DNA from: Rhodocollybia butyracea
Taxonomy: Eukaryota; Basidiomycota; Agaricomycetes; Agaricales; Omphalotaceae
DNA length: 64,000 nucleotides
Assembly: GCA_015501585.1 (NCBI GenBank)
Contig: JADNRY010000143.1
Coordinates: forward strand, 96,833 to 160,832
Direction: 5' to 3'
Below are positions 23,123 to 34,178 of the stretch, piece by piece (position 1 is the first letter of the stretch; every line of letters begins with the position of its first letter). The notes beneath the pieces are model-generated. The model was given only the letters and a program-made list of their open reading frames with translations, had not been told where the DNA came from and did not search any database. The position numbers and the translations under genes were made by a program.

Positions 23123-24366
23123 TTGACTCATGGCACATCAGAGCACTGTTGGGTGCATAAATCAGACTTCATCGAATATACTGAGGTACATGGCCAAGGT
23201 GGTAATAGTGCCATATCTGGCGATGCGGGGAAATTCCAGATACTTGGAGTAGGGACAGTACAATTTGTCATGCGTGTAGATGGAGACGAAAGAATAGTGA
23301 AGCTCTGGCAGGGCACAAAGCACACGCCATTGTTTGCCCATAACCTCATATCACTGTCAACCCTCGATTGTAAAAGAATGAGAGGCACCTGGGGAGACGG
23401 CGCAATGATCATGAAGTCCCCCACAGGGGAGGGAGTGATACATGGGTATGGCAAAGCAAAGATGTATGAGGTGGAGATACTGGAGTCAGGGAAAACGGAT
23501 GTCAATTGCTTGTGCAAGAGAGATAGGCCAACCAATATACTCACCTGGCACAGGAGACTAGGGCACGTAGCACTGATCCAACGGATACTACGTGTGGCCA
23601 ACCGGAACCTCGTCAATGGACTGAATATCACCAAAAGCGATGCAACTGGTATGTGCGAGGATTGCTTATACGGAACAGCAAAGAGACAACCGTACTCATG
23701 CATGAGAGTGAAGTACTCCAGTGCATCAGGAAAAGCCATTTTTGCCTAGGTGACCCCAGAGTGGCCTAAAGCAAACTAGGTGACCTATGAATCCTATGGC
23801 ATCCTAGGAATTCGGGCTCGTCCCTTGCCAGTCAAGGCTCTTGAGGACTCCCTAGGGTATCCTAGGCAAACCCAGGGCAAGCCTAGGTTTGCCCAGGTTT
23901 GCCCAGGTGTTCCCCAGGTGTTCCCCAGGAGCACCTGGGCAAACCTGGGCAAACCTAGGCTTGCCTAGGGAATCCTCAAGAGCCTTGACTGGCAAAGGAC
24001 AAGCCCAAATTCCTAGGATGCCATAGGATTCATAGGTCACCTAGTTTGCTTTAGGCCACTCTGGGGTCACCTAGGCAAAAACGGCTTTTCCTGATGTGTG
24101 TGCATGTAGACCTATTCAGACCTGCGAGAACACAGACACATGGAGTTTGCAGCTACCTCTTACTCTGCACAGACGGAAGATCCTCCTTCTGAGTACTGTT
24201 CTACCTGAATAATAAATGCAAAGAGATGGGCGTGAAATGCTTACACAAGTACCGCACAATGGCGGAGAAGCAGACGGGGAAGAAACTGAGGACAATACAC
24301 ATAGATGGCGGCGGAGAGTTGAACAATGGGGCCATAGACAAGTACTGGGCGGAGAATGGCATACTC
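23123..24366 (+). pseudogene. Copia-type pol fragment (protease to integrase), interrupted
   Basis: The frame from 23123 reads through the end of the protease and a GAG-pre-integrase zinc region (LTWHRRLGH then C..C, residues about 133-187). It is cut at 23724 by a MITE. The integrase core resumes after the MITE (VHVDLFRP, then IHIDGGGELNN near 24300), with a stop codon in between. The pol sequence then ends at 24366, where a tandem-repeat element starts. No reverse transcriptase is present. This is a dead, truncated copy. Confidence 0.85.
23724..24097. mobile_element. Long palindromic MITE inside the Copia fragment
   Basis: The two halves are near-perfect inverted repeats: CATCAGGAAAAGCC..TTTTTGCCTAGG at the left and its reverse complement at the right, with a short centre near 23930. 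GTG flanks it (23721-23723 and 24098-24100), a probable 3-bp target duplication. Removing it and one GTG restores a continuous integrase frame, which shows it inserted after the Copia element. It has no gene. A transcript through it would fold into one long hairpin. Confidence 0.85.
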
Positions 24367-24640
24367 CATCAGGAAAAGTCTACAATCCTTGAGTTGACTT
24401 GAGTTGACTTGAGTATTTATCCTCACTTCAGGTTGACTTGAGCTAACCTGAGACTTGAGTTAACTTGAGTACATATGCCAACTTCAGGTTGACTTGAGTT
24501 AACCTGAGTTGGCATGAGTATAAAGCCTATTCAAGCCTCAACTTCAGGTTGACTTGAGTTAACTGTGACTGAGTTGTTAACTTGAGCACATAAGCCAACT
24601 TCAGGTTAACTTGAGTTAACCTGAGTATAAGGCCCCAACT
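24367..24640 (+). repeat. Tandem repeats with ACTTGAGTTAAC core
   Basis: Four to five degenerate units of about 60 bases built on ACTTCAGGTTGACTTGAGTT, followed by AACCTGAGT. Each unit is partly palindromic. The block begins ATCAGGAAAAGTCTACAATCC, whose first bases match the end of the MITE at 23724, so it may be a second element of the same terminal type. A matching right end was not found. Confidence 0.75.
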
Positions 24641-25139
24641 TAAAACTAATTCAACAAACATGGATAATTCAAGGGCCCATTAGCATAACACAACTGTTGT
24701 AAACTAATGGGAGCTTTAAGAGGGCTCTGAGTAGAAATCCAGGGGCTGTGATGTGACTGAATTTTTATTCCATCATTACCAAAAAAAAAAAAACCAGGAA
24801 TGTTCCTGGTTTTTGGGTGCCAAAGTGGCATATCCTGGAGATGATATCCAGTCTGATTCCTTTCTATGTAGTAGTAAAACGTGTTTCCTAGTCTATCAAC
24901 AACAAAGGCTTTGATTACAGCTGTAGCTTTGGATGTATTGGGGTCTGGAAGGAGGGATGACTCTGAAGAAGTAGGACTATAGAAAGCACTGGAACTGTGT
25001 GCATTTTCAGTGCTTGTACAACGTGAAAATACAAGTACTGGACAAACATTTAGTATACAGGCTAGTGCTTGCACAGTATCCCATAAATTGTACAGCATGT
25101 AATAGAAGCTTGGAATAAGTATGTGGGTATTGTTTGTAT

Positions 25140-25860
25140 AGCTCTTTGTAAACACTGTCAAGGCATACCATGCTTGTATAGGCATTTTACATCCATACAG
25201 AGCATGTACAGGCGATGTGCACACGTGCAGAGCTTGTACAAGCGTCGTGCACGCATACAAAGCATGTACAAGCTTTGTGCGTGCACACAACACTTGTACA
25301 AGCTCTGTACGCGTGTACAATGCTTATGAGCTCTGCATGCGTGTACAACGCGTGCAAGATGCTTGTACAGGCTCTACACGCGTGCACGACGCTTTTACAA
25401 GTGCTGTACACGCGTAGGATGCTTGTACAGGCTCTACACGCGTGCACGACGCTTTTACAAGTGCTGTACACGCGTACAACGCTTGTACGAGCTCTACACG
25501 CGTGCACGACGCTCATACAAGCACCGTACACGTGTACAACGCTTGTACCAGCTCTGTACACGTGTAAGACGCCTGTACGAGCTCTGAACGCGTGCACGAC
25601 GCTTTTACGAGCGCTGTACACGTGTACGACGCTTGTTCAAGCTCTATACGCGTGCACCTGCTCTGCACGTTGGTACAAGCTTTTTACAAGCTCTGCACGC
25701 GTGCACGGCGCTTGTTCAACCTCTGTACGCCTGTACAAGCTTTGTGCGCGCGCACGACACTTACACGAGCTCTGTACACGTGTACGACGGTTGTACGAGC
25801 TCTACACGCGTGCACGACGCTCATACAAGCTCTCTACGCGTGTACAATGCTTGTATGTCC
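25140..25860. repeat. 30-bp palindromic minisatellite
   Basis: About 24 units of 30 bases. Each unit alternates two self-complementary words, CTTGTACAAG-like and TACACGCGTGTA-like. The period is a multiple of three and the array is nearly strand-symmetric. For that reason long frames rich in Cys, Thr and Arg stay open on both strands; I do not take these as genes. Confidence 0.9.
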
Positions 25861-26186
25861 ATCGCTTGAGAAATCTTGCCGAAACAAAGAAACTTGATAC
25901 ATCTTGAAAACTTGTCTGTTGTTGAAGACATTGCAGGAAACAGGCTGTTGAGTCTCCGAAGATTTGAACTACAACTTGAAGACTTGGTAATTTTCTGCGG
26001 TTATGTTTTGGTTCTGTGGATGGCCCTAGCTTTGATAACCAGTGCTTCATTCCAAACATTCTTGAGCATTGAAACGGCGGAAAGGCAGGCTGAGGAAGAG
26101 AAAACGAAACGAAAAACAAACCGACTTGAAGAAACGTGACTCTATTTTCGCCAAGCGCTCAGCGGAGTCAGCTCAATATTACCAAC

Positions 26187-26405
26187 GCGTCGACGCGTCG
26201 ACAGGCGGTACTGTCAGTAAATTCTTATCTATCAACGGTCCCAGAGAATTCTTTCGTATATACTGTAATATCTGAAGAAGAGCCACTAGACCGATGAAAT
26301 ACCGTATCAGTAACGCTACGCTCCTGGGCCGCGGGCCGCGCAATAGCACAGCCACATCAATTTTCAACGTTGCCACGTCACAACGTAACTATGGCTCTTC
26401 TTCAA
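26187..26405. repeat. Small inverted repeats
   Basis: CGCGTCGACGCGTCGAC at about 26187 is self-complementary. Separately, GAAGAAGAGCCA near 26272 pairs with TGGCTCTTCTTC near 26393, enclosing about 135 bases. No flanking duplication was seen, so I do not call a transposon. Confidence 0.5.
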
Positions 26406-26409
26406 CTAC

Positions 26410-27860
26410 GATCATGTCCTCTTGTCTATAATCACGCCGTTCCTGGACGAAGCCTCCTGTTAAAGTTATAGTTGGATATTTACTATTATTCAAGTGTCCA
26501 TGCGGTGCTTCACATACACGTCCAACCAAAAAGTACAAGGTTTAGAGATACTTGCACCAAAGAATTTGTCGGCATTGGCGTTGATCAAAGGTACGTCTGC
26601 ATGTATTAATATCAGAAATACGTTGTCTAATGCTATGATAGAACTCATCTCCTCCGTCTCATCACACGACTTCGACTTTACAGCCCGAAATTTTGCCATA
26701 ATGCTCAGCTCTCTTTGACGTCCTCTTGGGCGCCGTCTTCTTGTCAAAATTACCTACAACAAACATGTAGTTCCCATCGTTGTGTCGCACTACGAGTCCA
26801 AGATTGAAGCCATTGGCGAGAGGGCCATTTGGGGTATTAATCCTGTTGAGTTGCTTGGAGGTGAGTTTTTTCGTTTAGACGCCATGGATATTATTACGCT
26901 GACTACCTTTCTCGGAACGTCACCGTCACTTCTGCTCAAGCTTCTACGCGATAACCGAACGGAGGGAATATTCGTATTCATATAAAGCGTTGACGGTACA
27001 GGACCGCAGCCCTCAAACGCAGCTTGGTGTCATCCCCTCGATCCACGGCATATGTACCTAGGCCAGCGTAATTGTTCCTTTTAATACCGAGCCACCATAG
27101 TGTGATGCATCGACCAGATTTTTGAGTAAGTTCCCCATATCTCTCTTTTACATTGCAGCTTTAACTAACCGCGATGTCCGTTCGGCAAGGGACCCACCGT
27201 TGACATCAGCTGCGTGGTCAGAACATTGCTCGCCCTCAAACCCCGCAGTTGTGCACGCCCGCCCGCTTCACATCCTCTTCCTCTCCCTTCTCTTGCTCCC
27301 CTGTCTCTTTTGTTCCTCTGGCAAACTTGCTCGCGGTTGGATTGTCTTGACATAGTGCCAGCCGCTCGAGTCCCAACAGTCGCCCCTGGTCCCCCAGCTC
27401 AACTCCAGCCTCTATGCGTGACAGGCAGGGAAATGCCACGGCAAGTAATGTGCGGTGAGCCCAGGCGTAAGTTGCGCTTCTCACGCATTCGTTGCCAATG
27501 ATTTACCCCTTTGAGGCCTGACCGACAATCATTGTTGCGCAAGTGCTCGTTCAGCAGTAAGTACTTCACGCTTCTCATCCACGGTTCTTCTATACTGATT
27601 TAGTGGTCTAGGGTCTGACCACTGACAACGTCACTGTTTCTACCTGTAGTACGTAGAATAACGTAAACTTTTTTCACTACCTACAGGGAACCGAAACATC
27701 GAGTAAGTCGTTATATATCCCATTTTTCTTTGACCAATTGTTACTTAATTGAGGACAAACATTCGCTGCACTGGTAAGTATTTTGGCGTAACACCAAAGA
27801 AACTTTGCTTAGAGGGAATTGGGGATACGTAGTAGTGGTTGACATGTAGTAATTTGTAAA
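26410..27860. other. Element interior with coding-like scraps
   Basis: Short plus-strand frames at 26494-26718 and 26782-26985 look coding-like (for example GERAIWGINPVELLGG), but neither has a recognised family. They could be captured exon fragments. Nothing else was supported. Confidence 0.3.
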
Positions 27861-27899
27861 TATCCCTTTATTACTTTGCAAGACCCTTCAGAAGCAGTT

Positions 27900-28440
27900 G
27901 AAAACCATTGTGTAAGACACTCCAAGTGATTGTTGTATACAGTCAAGATGATTGCCCAAGGCAGTTCAAATGATTGTTTCAAACACTCACTGTGATTGCT
28001 GAACAATCCAAATGATTGTCTCAAGACACTGTGACCCATTTCCAAAAACAATCATTTTGAGTGTCCTAAACAGTCAATTTGAGTGTTTCATGCTATCATT
28101 TAGAGTGTTTTTTACAATCATTTAGATAGTGTAGAACTGCTATATAGAGTGCTTCAGACTATCATATTGAAAGGCTAGGACAATCATTGAAAGTAGTTCA
28201 GACAACCTATAAGAGTGATTTCGACAATCATTAAGATTGGTTCAAACAATCAAGATAAAGGTATAAGACAATCCTTTTGAGTAGACTGGACAATCATTAA
28301 GATTGGTTCAAACAATCAATATAAAGGTATAAGACAATCTCTTTGATTAAACTGGACAATCAGTAAGAATGGTTCAGACAATCAATATGAGTGCAAGACA
28401 ATCATTTAGATTGTGTTTTGGACAATCAAATCAATTGTTT
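27900..28440. repeat. Right subterminal repeat array
   Basis: More than twenty copies of the CAATCATTT/AAATGATTG word and its variants, matching the array at the other end of the element. Two longer units around 28230-28350 repeat GACAATCATTAAGATTGGTT almost exactly. Confidence 0.85.
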
Positions 28441-28455
28441 TTCCTTCCCGTAGTG
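28421..28455 (-). repeat. Right terminal inverted repeat of CACTA-type element
   Basis: Reads CACTACGGGAAGGAAAAACA on the minus strand; TATTT follows outside at 28456-28460. Confidence 0.9.
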
Positions 28456-28516
28456 TATTTATAAATAAAAACCAATGAATTATAGTTAGGCAAATACAGT
28501 ATGTAAACCAATACAA

Positions 28517-31209
28517 CTACTTGATGAAGACCTTCCCTACCAAATTTTCCAATGTAATTCTCCATTGACCATGTTGATCATGTTTATTGCTCTGCATATC
28601 TTGGGAGTTTAAAGCATAGTTTAATGCTTTAATATGATTTTTAAGCTCTTTGACAATATTTTTTTGAGTTTTAGATGTATTTGCACCCTATATGTAAGAT
28701 TTTGAGCTTATACAGATTGTGGTCTTGAAATCATAAAAACCTACCTGAACCCAATCAAGTAACTTTTTTGCATCATCTTTTGTGTATATCCAACCTTCAG
28801 CATGTTTTCCAAAGCTTTTTTTCAAGTGAAATAACATTTGTTCAGAGGGATATACTTTTAGAATATGAATAAGGGAGTATTGAACAGCATAGGTCTTTAA
28901 TGTCACTTGATTTGATGAGTGTAAAATTTGAAGACATTTCATTGCAATGTTCCCATGACAGTCCAGGAATCTGATATCCATGGTAAAATGCCTGATATCT
29001 GAAATATCCTCCTGATTGAGCTTGTATATTTTGGGATTTGGCCATGGAGCTTGCAGGGAATTTTGTAGTTCCCCTATTCTCAGTTGAGACTGATCATGAA
29101 AAGTGTTGACTACTTCAAGAAAGCCTTGATGCCCCTTTCCACAGATCTCACTCTGAAATAAACTGAGATTGTATTTGAGCACTAAGATTGCAGTTTTCAA
29201 ATCATCTTTAGCATTTTCTGCAAGGGCTTGTGGAACCTTTAGTGTAAATCCTGACTCAAATGCTTTGTATTTTGTCATTAAATCCTCCTGTTTGCATTGC
29301 TAAATTTGACTATGTCAGTTAAGAAATGAACATAGCTTTTATACTAATAAAACAAACCTTTGCCCAGGATGCAATAACAAGAAAGTCTTTGAAACAACTC
29401 CAAAGAGCATGAACGCATTCCTCAGTGATTTGATTCCCTAGACGTAATGTAGCAGTCCATAACATGCCACAAAGATCAAACTCAGATAATGCCTGAAACA
29501 GTCTTTCACTGGGGTCCCTTACTTTTCCACAATGATAATGCCAAAGTGTCCATGCATAGCTATCCAGTTTCTCTGCTCCATTATATTTAATACTAGATAT
29601 TCTACCATCCTCAATTTGTGGCTTTGCCTTTATAGTTTCTATATTTCTTGAGATATAGTTGATGAGATAAAATGCCAGGTAGTCATGCTGAGATGATTCA
29701 TCTCTGCTTATAAAATATTTGCCCTCTGACCGTGAATAATCAGTCAGGAAATCTTCGAAAGAGGAATGGCGTCTCTTAATAACTCCATCTGAACCAGAAG
29801 GGATGATCAACACTGAATGTAGTCGTGACAAAACCTTTAGCACTGTACCCCTGCTCCTACCCAAAAGTCTTTCAATATTTGATGCAGAAGACTTGGTAAA
29901 CTCCGTATTATCATCAATGGTGCTACTCCAGATAGGTAGCACATGTAGCACATGAGCCATAATATCACATAATAGGCTGCGGGAATGATTTGTTGGATTT
30001 TGATGAGAATGGTCTAGAACCTGCATATACAGGCAGTCTAGCTCAGTATATGGAGATTGTTGAATATGTGGCACTTGGATTTTTTCAACAATTGCCAGCT
30101 GGTCCTCAGGAACACTAACACCAGGAGTATTTGTTGCAGAGTTGAAATCATCAACATAATTGATAACTGTGGTTGCATATATAAACTGTCCACATGCCCT
30201 TTCCACAATCCTGGAAATCCTAGCAGGCCCTGGCCAGTCTTGTTCAGCGTTTTCCATAGCCTGTGTATGTTCTGGCCGGTCTCTAATCATTTTAAATTTC
30301 GCTTCAAGAAACAGTTGAATATCCAGACTTGATTGACTAGAGTCACCAATTTCATTCTGGTCCAGAAAGACTGAATACTGTTGTTGACCAAAAAGCTTAT
30401 GAAAGTCAGGCTCTGACCTACTGACAATCAAAATTTTGAATGGGAGGCAGTGAGCTTTGGCTTCCTGGAGAAGAAGTGACAGTAAACGCTTTTGATCAGA
30501 GACATTCATGCATTCATCAAGTGCATCTATGACAATGAAGCACTGCAAATTTCCTTCCTGTCTCTGTGCATTCATCTGCTGAACAGGATTTCTTATAAAA
30601 GCCTGATATTGTTGCTCCAGAGAATGACTTTGACCCAAAATATCTCTATTATTGCACACAGCTTCATTGATAAAGAAGCGAAGTTTCCGACCCAAAACAG
30701 GGTTATTTGCCAGTTGCCAGGCAATAGTAGTGAAGAAAAATGCAAAATTGTTACATTTTCCATCATCTCGGGAAAAGAAGAAACTTGCAGCAAGTTTAGA
30801 TTCACAGAACATGCTGGAAATAGTTTGTGCAATAGCACTCTTTCCAACTCCTAGGGGACCATGAAGCCAATAAACTGACTTAGAACTGGAACCATCATTG
30901 ATCCAATTCTGAAGTTTCTGCAGAATATAACCACGGGTCCTTGGCTGGCATTCTTGACCAGGATGCCTAGAGCGATAAGAAGCATCTATGGCAACATATT
31001 TGTTGAGAAGTTGAAGTCCGCTCTCATTACTATCTTTATTCTCTGGATTAAAATTTAATATTAAATTGATGAGTAGGTCAATTACCACGATATTGTGTGT
31101 TTTGATGATAACTGTTCATTTTTACAGAAGTAACACCTTGAATTACGGTGAATGTCGGCTGATCAAGGGTAAAGTTGTGAGCATTTTGGAAGTTGGATGG
31201 TCCGGACAT
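28517..31209 (-). CDS. NACHT NTPase (NLR-type) protein
   Basis: A NACHT protein of 840 aa. The exon model is 31209-31086, 31042-29358, 29287-28745 and 28687-28517, all GT-AG, with frame kept across every junction. It begins MSGPSNFQNAHNF, a short Asn-rich leader of the kind seen at the start of many basidiomycete NACHT proteins. Walker A is GPLGVGKS at residues 103-110 and Walker B is FIVIDALDEC at 210-219. A winged-helix-like region follows, and the remainder is helical without recognisable ankyrin, WD40 or TPR repeats. Start choice: this ATG follows a TATA box by about 35 bases and the first exon joins in frame. It faces the NACHT-ankyrin-WD40 gene tail to tail. The ligand and downstream response are unknown. 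Confidence 0.9.
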
Positions 31210-31243
31210 AGTACTAAGGCAAGGGGATTCACTAAGTATCCTA

Positions 31244-31252
31244 CTTATATAC
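31244..31252 (-). promoter_or_regulatory. TATA box of the NACHT gene
   Basis: Minus-strand GTATATAAG, about 35 bases before the ATG at 31209. Confidence 0.55.
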
Positions 31253-31991
31253 CTCTCTCAAGTATCACATGATGCTTGCTCATATCAAGCATCAAGTATC
31301 CAAGCTCTACTTGACAGCGGGAGAAGTGGATGCAAAAACTTAGCCCCATCAAACAACAGACTGATATGTTCCTCCGAGAACTATTACGCTAGAGTTATCG
31401 CTACCACTGACTCTACTGCGCAGAGGCAAATAAACGGGATTATAAAAAAACTTGGCCTTGTAACACTCCAGAGTCCAAACAGGCTGCAGGCTATAAAAAT
31501 ATCACAGTTTAAGTGAGCTGCTCAAGCCTTCAAGCTTACAGGCCAGTTTCGGATATAATCGAAGAACCTCGGACTTTTCGGCAAGAGCGCTACTTCTTTT
31601 GGGTTTCCGCTTTCTCTTTCCTTCTCCGCCTCTTGATCTTTCTACCCTTTCAAGTTCACTTTCGCTGTCATTTGTCCTAGGCCTGTAAGTAACCTCAGGC
31701 AAGCTTTCAGATTTCCGACAATCAAACTACGATGGTTTTACAGCAATCCGAGCGGGTCTAGATAAGCGACAGGGGTAATCAGCACAGGAACTTGACAGGA
31801 ACGAGCAAAGTTGGGAAAAGTGACAATGAAACTAAAGCAGGATGGAGACTACTTATTATTGCACTTCAGTTCCACTCTGGCCGTACACGTCGGAAATCTT
31901 TTGAAAATGGCACTAACGCTCTCTTCGTGGCTTGTAGAACGACAGCGCGGGACGTATAGTCTTGAAAAGGTTAAACGAAGATGGTGAAAAA
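31253..31991. other. Intergenic with a basic open frame
   Basis: A minus-strand frame at 31702-31502 (66 codons, Lys/Arg-rich, PEVTYRPRTNDSESELERV) looks coding-like but has no recognised family and no clear partner exons. Otherwise nothing. Confidence 0.3.
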
Positions 31992-31996
31992 TGGGT

Positions 31997-32238
31997 TGTT
32001 GGAGATATTGATGCCAGGTGAGCAATTGGTATTGCTCACCGAAGTTTATCCTCTCCTGTGGAGCCTATCTGTTTTATTTCATGTTTTATCTTATATTTCG
32101 CCGCATATTTCTCCGTACCTTATATACTATTTAAGGTAGCTTAGATAGTTATTTTCCCCTGCGCGTGCTAGGGCTCACTTGCTATAGACCGGAGTGAACT
32201 TAGAGCTTATTCGACGACTTCCTTTATTCACTCCAACA
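31997..32238. repeat. Solo LTR of a retrotransposon
   Basis: The 242-bp unit begins TGTTGGAG and ends CTCCAACA. It is flanked by a perfect 5-bp target duplication, TGGGT (31992-31996 and 32239-32243). It contains a TATA-like stretch (near 32118-32132). It also has a perfect 10-bp stem with a four-base loop (GGTGAGCAAT / ATTGCTCACC, 32017-32040). No internal retrotransposon sequence is attached. Confidence 0.88.
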
Positions 32239-32243
32239 TGGGT

Positions 32244-33039
32244 TTCGTTCATCACGAATAGCTTTGAGTCTTCATCTTGTTGTTCTCTCAAAGGGCAGGT
32301 CTCACTAGACGACTCGGATTCGGAGCCGGTTTGCAGATGAACGGATTGGAGACGGTGTAACAGTATGGATCAATCCCCGCCGGACCAATCTGGCACAGTA
32401 TATAAGACTCGAGTATCGTAGTAGTTTACTTACTCTGAATCCAGCGCTATCCCTGTCATTCCGAGTGGTTATTCGTGTAACTACCGTCACAGACGGTGAC
32501 GATACATACATTGAGGTGGGTCTACTGCACCATTAATGTTGTCCGTTCTCAACCCATGCAACGCGCAGATGTATTCCTTATCGGAAAGTGATGTTGACCA
32601 GGCTGGTTCTCCGGTTGTTGGTGTTTGTTGCATTTGTTCAAGCACGTATCATATCCATACGCAGGAACTGCGGTATAGTGAACTCGGAATGTCGAAACGG
32701 AAACCAGCCAATAGCCGTATATAATACCACACAAAGTACCACCAGTATGGTAGTGAACAGCGAAATAACAAGGAAAAGGGCAATGAAAATGAAATAGCGA
32801 GGATGAGTAAGTATTTCTTACCATCGCTGACTTTTGGTCGCTCCGTAGTATCTACACGTCGTCCCGTATAGTTTCCGTGTCTCGCTTTGACCACTCTCGT
32901 CCGCCACTGCTTCTAGAGTTTAAGGTATCGGCCAGCATCAGTCTTTGACTACCATCCTCAGCCGCATTCGCAAATCTCTGAACGTTTTTACAGCGAACGA
33001 ATAGCCTTGAAGCATTCAAGACCCGTTGACAGCTTCAAA
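32244..33039. other. Intergenic, no supported gene
   Basis: Only short shadow-like frames. Nothing recognised. Confidence 0.4.
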
Positions 33040-34178
33040 TACTACGACCCATTTCGCCGACCTGAACTAGGTACCTGTACTCCTTCGCTCCTTCGATATT
33101 GAATCGGACAACCAGGTTGTTCACCGAGTTGTGGTGCAATCGCTTGTTTGCAGAAGGAGCGACGTTATTATGAAGCACATCTGATTTTAAAAGGGATCCA
33201 TAACAGTGCTGTGGTGAATAGTAGGCGATTCAACATCAAGAACGGCAATCCAATGGTCATCGAGACAAGACTCATACTCAGAGTTGGGAGCCCTTCCCTC
33301 TGCTGTTATATAATTCATTGAGCAAGGACTTAACGACCCCTTGGTCGGCTTCCTCCCGTCGTGCTGGAAAAATAGAAAGGAGTGGTAGTTCAAGTATGTA
33401 CTCGTATTGGACAGGTTTAACCTAGCTTCTATTCCCCGAACTCCATCCTCATGCCACATTGACATCGACAGCCAGATTCAACCTGGTCAAAATACCGAAA
33501 ACTCCTAGCTCTCTCATCAATCACTGGTCTGTTTCATGAAACCTGAAGCTTTGAAGGCCTGAGTACGAGCACTTGAGCACTTGAGCCAGCAGGCCGATAC
33601 CTCACATTCCTCCAGAGCCTCATCGAAAGGAAACTTCGTATCCGCCTGTCTTTTGAATTCAGAAGCGGAAAACTAGCCCAATCATCCGGCACTTCTGGCT
33701 CTCCGACCCCGCAAAAACACCGCGACAGAATTGATAAGGAAGCTCACTTGAATCACTCTTTAAGAAGGTAAGTTTGTGTGAGGAGTTTGATGTTCGTAAA
33801 TGCGCGTTATAACGGTCATATTGAAGCGTTTTCGTAGTATCAAACTTCCAATCTAGACGCGTGTACTCGAGTAGTGGCAAAGGCCGTTTTCGCGTCCCGT
33901 GCGCTATACGCGTTAACATTCAAGATATTGAACAAAACGCAAATTAAACCGATGTTTTCGTCTCGTCACCACTCGTAAATCAATGCCTCTGACTCTTCTT
34001 GACAACTCGAGCATCGTTTGAGCACCGTTGACTATCCAAAGTCTCAGTCTAGTCACTGTTCGATGGTACACTGTGTTGTCAGTCGTCTGGCTTTGATTTT
34101 CAACTTCAACCCAAAGAAAAAGCTATTACATCCGGATAAATTAGGGTATTATGATATGACACTATTGGAGGCCCAGGT
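33040..34178. repeat. Segmental duplication copy B, left part
   Basis: Matches 1232-1805 followed directly by 7030-7706. The junction at 33691-33693 is the empty target of the Plavaka insertion in copy A. It holds a possible minus-strand exon remnant (33465-33187, containing DHWIAVLDVESP) of unknown family. Confidence 0.85.

Larger units (their letters stand above)
18504..28455. mobile_element. CACTA-type non-autonomous element, 9.95 kb, with nested insertions
   Basis: The left end begins CACTACGGGAAGAAAAAACA and the right end, on the minus strand, begins CACTACGGGAAGGAAAAACA. The inverted repeat extends about 35 bases with three mismatches. The pentamer TATTT flanks both ends (18499-18503 and 28456-28460). 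Both ends carry dense subterminal arrays of a CAATCATTT word in both orientations, as CACTA elements typically do. No transposase domain was found in the 9.95 kb. The interior holds a decayed Copia fragment, a palindromic MITE and several tandem repeats. A 5-bp duplication is longer than the usual 3 bp for CACTA, so the superfamily is not certain. The element sits between the two NLR genes; its right end is 61 bp from the NACHT gene's stop codon. Confidence 0.85.

Noticed and set aside
24646..25907. Long open frames on both strands across the minisatellite, giving Cys/Thr- or Arg/Tyr-rich repeat proteins.
   Set aside because: The unit length is 30 bases, a multiple of three, and the array is nearly strand-symmetric, so frames stay open without selection. 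There is no start context, intron or non-repeat domain.
18520..28440. Regularly spaced CAATCATTT units as a possible CRISPR array.
   Set aside because: Units are degenerate, in both orientations, with no constant spacer length. They sit at both ends of an inverted-repeat element in a eukaryote.
13876..31209. The whole NLR block as cargo of one giant element.
   Set aside because: The inverted repeats and TATTT duplication lie inside the block, between the two genes, and I found no matching termini outside it.
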